Source: Panaeolus papilionaceus
Lineage: Eukaryota > Basidiomycota > Agaricomycetes > Agaricales
NCBI GenBank assembly: GCA_015501605.1
Contig: JADNRZ010000015.1
Coordinates: 62,001 to 126,000, forward strand
Reading direction: 5' to 3'
Length of the DNA stretch: 64,000 bases
Shown here: positions 57,477-64,000 of the stretch, piece by piece
How positions within the stretch are numbered: position 1 is the stretch's first letter
How the letters are laid out: each line of letters begins with the position of its first letter
Translations under genes and position numbers: made by a program
Notes under the pieces: generated by a model
What the model saw: the letters and a program-made list of their open reading frames with translations, nothing else
What the model was told of the DNA's origin: nothing
Databases searched by the model: none

Positions 57477-59699
57477 ATGGAAATTGACCCAGATATTGAA
57501 CATAATTCAAGTTGGTTTGCAGATCCTAATAAACCACATCCATTCAAACTCGTCAGGAGTATAACTAATGTACGTGTTCGGCTTGTTGAATACTACTTGG
57601 AATCATCCTTATTCTTTGGTACCAGAAATCATCTAGGTTTTCATTCCACTCAACAGCGATATTCCCGTGGAAGGAGGACTCGCTAAAGGTTTTGTGGAGT
57701 GGAGATGCACTTACAGCTGAACCACCTTTAGTTGACAAATGGAAAGCCATTGTGGATAAACACTGGGACATGGTGGCTGTAGGCTCTCGCGATACCTTGT
57801 TCATATTCCACACACATAAACCACTCCCCCCTGTCGTAGTTCAACTCGTATGTTGGTGTCGCCACTTTCGAGAAAGCAAGCAACTTAATACCCTCTAGAA
57901 ACCACAAAATGCGGTTAAGCTGATTAAAGCAGACAGGATGCACACTGCTTGGTCTTTGGATCGGGATAATCTTGAGCCTGTGGTCATTTTTAATCATGCA
58001 AGTAACATATACATATACAATGTTATTTCACAATCCATCACGGGAAGTATCCGGGGACATGGTGGAGTAAGTATTCCTTCACCCTGCAAGACACGGTCGT
58101 ACTCTGACTGTGGTTTTAGGCAGTGACAAGCATTTCAGTTCATCCCGTTGACCCTCAATATTTCTGTTCCACTTCGCGCGATTTTACAACCAGAATATAT
58201 AGCTTGATGCTAGAAGATGACCCTCCCAGACAACGAAGAAAGAAACCATCCCCAAATCCCCATTGGCCACCAAGCACGAAACCCAGCTTGGCTGGTGCCG
58301 CTCATGGACTACGCCTATCACCGCAAGAGATTGAAGGGCACGGCATTGGTCGATGCATCGGAGTCCTTATGGGTGGACGATCTGGAGGGCATAATGCTGC
58401 AGTGATGGCTGCCGTAAATATACTCTCTCGAATGAGCGTCATGCGTTTGACCAACATACTTGTGCACCTCTTATAGGCCTTTCACCCAAGTCATCCCTTG
58501 ATCGCCACTTGTGGGGTGAGATCAAGTTTGCAGATCAATATGCTACCGTTGACGCTGGGTATCTCCTGCAGATGGATCGAGCCGTAAAAATCTGGTTTTT
58601 CCGCTACCCCAAAAGCAAGCTTGAGGCAGAACGACTGGCTCGCGAAGATAAGCCTTTGTTTTCAACACAGCGTATACACAAAGCCAGAGTGCTATCCATC
58701 ACATGGTACCAAAAATATTCTTTGTCATGGCACGACGATATATGTTCTAATGACGTCTACCACAGGCTTTTGCAGGATGTTTTGGTTACCCACAGTGCCC
58801 CTTCAATAATGAAATGTAAACCAGGCGACCCAGAAGACAAGCGAGTTTATCAAGAGGCGGGTGAGATATCAGTCTGGCAATGGTTGGGCTTTGATCGCTT
58901 CTTTCCTGCTCAATTTCAAGATGCTCGCCCTCAAACATTGAGGGGATGTTCATCGGTCAGTGATGACACACAAAGTCAATGGCCTCTACATTTACTAATT
59001 CAGAGAAACGATAGGACTATCAAGAAAGCTGTACGTATCTCCGTGATCAACTGTATTTCATGGGCTGAATGCCTTGTAGCTTCATTCAAAATCCTCTCGA
59101 CCTACGCATTCCCAAATCCTGAGACGCAATATGTTGCTCCTTCGGTGAACATATTTCAATACGAATTGCCAGAACGGGATTATAATACAAACAAACCGTA
59201 TGGACATGACCCCTTGGCCCTGATAGTTCATCCCTTTTCCCAGCACATCGACCTCGTCAACATTGCACTTTTTCAACCTCGGGCTGTGCCCCATGTCGTT
59301 CCAGGAGCAAATCAGCAGAGCGAAGAGGAAGACCAGCTATCAGAAGCTGAGCGAGATGATGTTGATTTTCCACTTGCTTTCAACCCACGAAAAGGAATGG
59401 CACCCCCTCTCCTTCAAGGATGGAGAATACGTGCCCCATCATCCCTCCCTGCTAGTGGGGTTGGTCATCCCCCCCTCTCTGCGTCTATGGACCAAAACAA
59501 TGGTCAAAATACTGTTATGCTCCCTGATTGCTCGGAGGACGAGGATGATGACCCTGACGTACCACACCCTGGTAGGATACCGAAGCTTATGAGCTGTTCC
59601 ATGGGCGTTGATGGACAAATGTTGGTTGGTGTCGGAACGAAAGGAAGTCTTTGGGTCTGGACATACGACGCAGAGAAAGAGGCACAGATCTTCAGATGA
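57477..59699 (+). CDS. WD40-repeat protein, possible EED/ESC-like (Polycomb)
   Basis: A multi-exon gene starts MEIDPDIEHNSSWFADPNKP and ends EKEAQIFR at 59699. WD-like blocks are VTSISVHPVDPQYFCSTSRD, then HPLIATCGMDRAVKIWFF, then KARVLSITW and GTKGSLWVWTYDAEKE. LIATCGMDRAVKIW resembles the EED repeat with CGMDHSLKLW. Insertions between repeats (RRKKPSPNPHWPPSTKPS; acidic QQSEEEDQLSEAERDD) are unusual. EED binds H3K27me3 and is part of PRC2, but without an alignment this is only a suggestion. Other WD40 regulators are possible. Confidence 0.5.
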
Positions 59700-62600
59700 T
59701 GCTTTCGGTCTCACTTTTTTATTTGATCTTGTTCTTTGACGGGAACTGAGGTATATATTCTATCTAAACTACTACGGCTGCTCGTATTTATTTTTTTTGG
59801 CGGCATATGCAATTTTTCAATGAGAAATCAGATATCTATTGGCATGGTTGGCTTTGGTATGAACTCTTCAGCATGGGGCACAATCACGTCTCATCGGCCG
59901 TTGTAGCAGTTCGACGGTCGGTATCAAAGCAAATCTTATGGCATCAGATGGATGAATAAGCGCCGGTTGGACGATATTTCAATTGAACACCTCGATCGAT
60001 TTGCACAGCCCGAGTGCAACCGTATCTTCAACTGTTGGATTCTAACACGTAGCCATTAGACAGTGACTCCTATCATGGAGATTATGACCGGTATCGAACT
60101 GAGATATAAATTACTCGCGAGGTGGCGTCGAGTCTCTTCGTCATGCAGCGCCGCTTCTCCAGTGTCATGATTTCATACATAATGTAATAGGAGCCTTTAA
60201 CCCTGGGTCACGAATATTCAACATAGATCACAATGGATCACGAAATTAAATACACGTTCTTGAGCCATAGTTAGCTACCCGCGGTGAAGATGGATAGTGG
60301 TAGGCTCTGAATTTAAAAACGGCATCATCACTACACTCCATCATTTCATAACGTTAGAGATGCCTGCTGGGGATATCGGGCTTCTCTCATAGTAGGAAGA
60401 GTGGCCTATTAGAGACGCACGTCACTCGAGCAGCTCCACTTCGTTCTCCAGATTCTATGAATCCTTACGACGGCAGTGGTTCCCATCACGTATTCCCAGA
60501 TTCTTGTCCAAAAAACTTGGCCGATGGCCGAAAATATGTTTAGACGTTGAGTGGGTCATTTTAGTGTTGATAAAGCAAGTATAGAGCTCATCTGACACAG
60601 TAACTCGGCGATGCGTCTTTTCAGTTGTGCATTCTTAACTTATCTCGCACGATACCTGCGTATACTGCGTCGTGTTGCAGATAGGAATAGGAGCACTTAA
60701 ATCCGACGTCGCAGCGACCATAATACATGTTACTTTTACACTACTAATAAACATTCGTGAGAGAACATATGATTACACACACGACTCATGACGCAAGCTA
60801 GTGTATGTGTTTCTCAAGTGCAGAAGCGTGCTGTGTTCAGTGCAACGCCTTTAGAGTCCATTAGGGGTTCCTGAGTCAGTCATAGCACATCTCAATGTCC
60901 ATGTTCCAGTGCTTTCTGTAATTGATGCCCTACTTGCATGTTCTGGGAATGACTTAATGGTGCATTATTATTCACCCTTACACCGCCATGGAATGCATCA
61001 TCCATTGCTTCACTGTGGCAAGGTAGGGCACATGCGCCCTCCCACATTGACACGACAGATGCAACATAGCCTTTCCGCTGCGTTCGTCCACATCGATCCA
61101 AAACAACAGTGGGAACGATGGTCGTGTGATCACAGCACTTGGTAACTGCGCGGACAGTTGCTGGCAGATGATACTAGTATGCATCTTTTAAGCCTCTCTG
61201 GTTGCGACTGTACACGGCCTGAAGTGCAGGAAGATTGGGTGACATCGGCCGTTAATTTCCATTAGATGCAGGCGATGCAGGCAAAGCTGTTAATATGATG
61301 CTTTTGGTCATACTAAGCGCCGAACGGTATTGCCAAAACAATAGAGCCAGCTGTTTGTATACGTACGGGGGTTTATGCACCACTGTGTTTGAATAGCCAG
61401 GTCGCTGCGCGATCGTCGCTGGGGTCAAGTTATAGATTGACATGGGAATATAAAACTGGAGCTCAGTGAAAAAAAAAAAGAAGTTACAACAATGGTTTGT
61501 CTGAAGTTAATTAGAGTATGAGAAGCTTCTCAAGTAGAAATTCCAGAGTAAGTGTGATTGATTGATCTAGCAATCGTATTCAACGGCGAATGGACGCCGC
61601 ATGTTCTATTCGTGCAATGTACAAAGTAGTTCTACAACAACAAAAGAGGTGGTGTACAACAAGATAGTGTCCAAGTTATTGTATGTATACAAACCGTTTA
61701 CAAAAAAATAAAAACGCGCACTTGTCCGATCGTAGATGTTGTTGTACATCCAGGAAAGGCCGAGGAATCCCCAATGCGCTTTTAGGTTGGTTAGACCAAG
61801 ATGGAAAACCAAATGAAGAAGTTCAAAGGGTAATGCATAATGCTCTTGTACAGGTAAAAATAAATGGAGTGTATACATAGGTATATAGGTCTTCTCCGAT
61901 GAAAAGTCGGACAAAAAGAAGGAAAAAAAGGGCATGAAAGAAAAGAAAAGGCTTTCCGAAGTAAAGAAGAAAAGGGGGGTAAGGAACCGAAAGAAGCGTA
62001 AACCCGAATGTGCAAAAAAAGAGAAGATTACAAGGTGATGAAAAAGATGAAAGATCTAGGGTAGGGTACAATGTGGCGGTAAAATTGCAAGGTGTGATGA
62101 TGATGATGGTGGTCGGAATGTGAATGTACAAAGACTACAAGTCCATTGAGACGTCGGGAGATAGTACAAAGCGAGGGCAATTGATCATGAATGGGGGAGC
62201 AGAAAGGAAAGGTCGTGTGGATCGTGGCCTGTCATCCGTGGCCTGTCATCTCCTGTCATGTCTTTATGTTGGTGATCCACCCAGATCGAATGGGTCCTAT
62301 TGAGTTGGATGTAATCGGCGTCCGATAAAGGCGTTTGGTGTGGCACCACAGTGGTTGCGGAAGGAGACAAATGACCCTATGCTCCAAGAAGGAATGACGA
62401 TGTCTGAACTTCCTGTCTGTGGGAGGCCCTCATCCGATGACAATGCGATTATCGGAAAAGTGCCTTTGGCGAGCCGGTCACAGGGGTAGGAAACAGGGAT
62501 GAATGAGCGGAAGACAGCTGGAATAAGTACACGAGGCAGCTGGATGGCACAAAGAGAACCCTGCAAGCCGAGAGTCCCGGGCATCTGTCGACCAAGGATG

Positions 62601-62968
62601 CGCTGCAGGGATGGGAGAAATGGCTCCGGAGCTGGGACCCTTTGACCATGTACATTAGTGTGGATGGTGTATTGGTAGATAAATAATGGCCGAGATGAAA
62701 AGAGCCTGTCAGATGGGAACTGATTCAAGTTTTGTTTGGGATCGTTGAACCCTCAGTTCATGTCAAAATTTTGTTGAGCTACGCTGGGCAAATGGAACGG
62801 TGAGGGGGTTATGAAGGGGGGTGAGCGCAGCGTAGCATGGCTACAAAGTCCAAATAAACAGGAAAATAACCAAAAGAATCCCACAGACGAGAGAAAGAGA
62901 GGTGCAAAGAATGATGAAAAAACAAAACAGCCAGGCAAATTCATTTCGTCTTTGATGTTTGAGGAAAT
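59700..62968. other. gene-poor stretch, 3.3 kb
   Basis: No recognisable gene, tRNA or transposon between 59.7 and 62.2 kb. Frames are short and interrupted. The part near 61900-62060 is purine-rich and reads as a pyrimidine-rich 3' or 5' region on the minus strand. It may include the 3' UTR of the last gene. Confidence 0.4.
62297..62655 (-). CDS. uncertain open frame of about 118 residues
   Basis: The minus-strand frame encodes HGQRVPAPEPFLPSLQRIL and continues to a stop at 62297. The composition is protein-like (Pro, Ser, Leu), but no family or intron support was seen. It may be part of the downstream UTR of the adjoining gene. Confidence 0.2.
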
Positions 62969-64000
62969 CTAACCGACGCTTCGGCGGAACCAGTGTCTGA
63001 GACCACTTGACCTGCCGCTGGAGGGCGTGGGCTGCGGAACTGGCTGGCTCAGAATATATGTAGGCTGCTGCTGCGCAGGGACTAAATAGCCCGCAGGTGC
63101 TGGTGACGCAGTTACGGACTGAGTCTGATACGCTGGAATAGAGGGCAGGACGTAGTAAGACGACTGTGGAGGAGAGAAAGCGGAAATTGAAGCAGCTGGT
63201 GTTGAGGCGGGTGAGCCATAGATTGACCAAGCGGGCTGGGGTGCTGTGCCTTGAGTGCCTGTAGGGCCACTGCCTCCAATGTAGAGCGGCGAAGTGGCGG
63301 GCACGAGGTATCCTGTTGTACCTGGAACGGGAATATGAAAATAACCCTGAGATGAGGGTGTTTGAGGTGTGGCGGGTGTTGTGGTAAAGGTTGGTACGTT
63401 TGGAGGGGCTGAGCGAGGAGGTAAAGGGATATCTTCCGGCTTTTTTTGATTCAGACCGATATGTCGATGGATGGAAAATCAAAGACGAGCGATAAGAAAA
63501 AAAGAAAAAGGCGAGTGGAAGTTTCAGCACGGGCGAAGGTACTAAGTTGAAAGAGAAAGAAATAGAAAAAGCGTAAGAAAGAGATATTATTTTATTATCG
63601 AGAATAGGGGAATTGGAAAGGTTGTCGGGAATTTGGTTGATGGGAACTCACCATCATAGGCATAGCCCTAGAGCTGGACTGTTGTTGAGGCTGAATCATG
63701 ATGTAACCTGGGTGGCCACCAGCCATGGGAGGGTAGGCGTACTGATAACCTGGGGACACAGGTGGTGAGGTTACCGCGTAATAAGTGGTACTCGTTGGTT
63801 GATGTGAACGCGAGCGGGAGGACTTGTGCTTGCGAGAAGACGAAGAGGACCTGTGAGGTGAACCAAGGTAACCTTGAGGCAACATCAAAGGAGCAGCTTG
63901 TGGAATCATCTGCTGCATGGGATGAACAGGATGAGGCTGATAGATGTTATGAGGCTGAGGGATCTGATGTTGCTGCTGGTATAGAACAGGCGGAGCGCTC
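62969..64000 (-). CDS. Pro/Gln/Ser-rich low-complexity protein, 3' part
   Basis: The gene runs leftward from beyond the right edge to TAG at 62969-62971. Visible exons encode MQQMIPQAAPLMLPQGYLG, then SSSSSRKHKSSRSRSHQ (RS-like basic patch), then PPMAGGHPGYIMIQPQQQ. The C-terminal exon has DIPLPPRSAPPNVP, then YILSQPVPQPTPSSGRSS, and ends LRHWFRRSVG. The exon join between 63400 and 63660 is uncertain. The protein is disordered and has no identified domain. The N-terminus is outside the window. Confidence 0.6.

Noticed and set aside
1..64000. CRISPR arrays, prokaryotic operons or phage
   Set aside because: No repeat-spacer arrays or bacterial gene clusters are visible. All genes are intron-rich and fungal.
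1..64000. tRNA genes
   Set aside because: No cloverleaf with GGTTCGA-type T-loop and matching acceptor was recognised by eye. A tRNA scan would be needed to exclude one.

Overview
This 64 kb window is nuclear DNA of a filamentous basidiomycete, most likely an Agaricomycete. Genes are dense and lie on both strands. Coding regions are cut by many short (about 48-65 nt) GT-AG introns. The gene set is eukaryotic and fungal: a CAS1-type capsule/glycan acetyltransferase, Cut8/Sts1, Pal1, NoxA, HIS7 as a fused glutaminase-cyclase, and a cytochrome-b5-fused sphingolipid desaturase. I could rebuild most coding sequences to in-frame exon chains by hand. There are no prokaryotic operons, no CRISPR array and no recognisable tRNA.

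Layout. 1-5.2 kb: the 3' end of a CAS1-like acyltransferase, the proteasome tether CUT8/STS1 and a PPR-like, probably mitochondrial protein. 6.6-7.5 kb: a seven-exon REXO4-type exonuclease homologue that has lost most of its catalytic residues. 8-10.7 kb: a ten-exon mitochondrial carrier (-) and a MARCH-type RING-CH membrane E3 ligase (+). 10.8-17.3 kb: the nucleoporin NUP155/NUP170 (-), divergent from an RNase III-domain protein (+). 17.7-28.8 kb: a BCK1/STE11-like MAPKKK, NADPH oxidase A, MAD2, TAF5, a small acidic protein and a conserved protein of unknown function. 28.9-33.2 kb: two tandem paralogous single-pass membrane proteins. 33.2-36.4 kb: a gene-poor accessory stretch holding a clean 136-bp MITE. 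36.5-59.7 kb: a MetE-like protein, eL13, a delta-8 sphingolipid desaturase, Pal1, HIS7 and SER3/SER33 (divergent), RAD51, an F-box protein, mitochondrial uL4m, uS9/RPS16, a Rap1-like BRCT/Myb protein, a complex I B14.7-like subunit and a WD40 protein. 59.7-64 kb: a gene-poor stretch, then the 3' end of a Pro/Gln-rich protein that runs off the right edge.

The genes form no single pathway. Several divergent pairs share short intergenic regions: MAD2/TAF5, NUP155/RNase III, HIS7/SER3 and uL4m/uS9. The HIS7/SER3 pair has a near-consensus Gcn4/CPC1 site, which suggests shared control by amino-acid starvation. The most unusual items are the catalytically eroded but structurally intact REXO4 homologue, the MITE with perfect 38-bp inverted repeats and 9-bp target duplication, the GC-AG intron in one of the tandem paralogues, an 11-nt microexon in the carrier gene, the RNase III protein with a SUMO-interacting-like motif and the Rap1-like protein.
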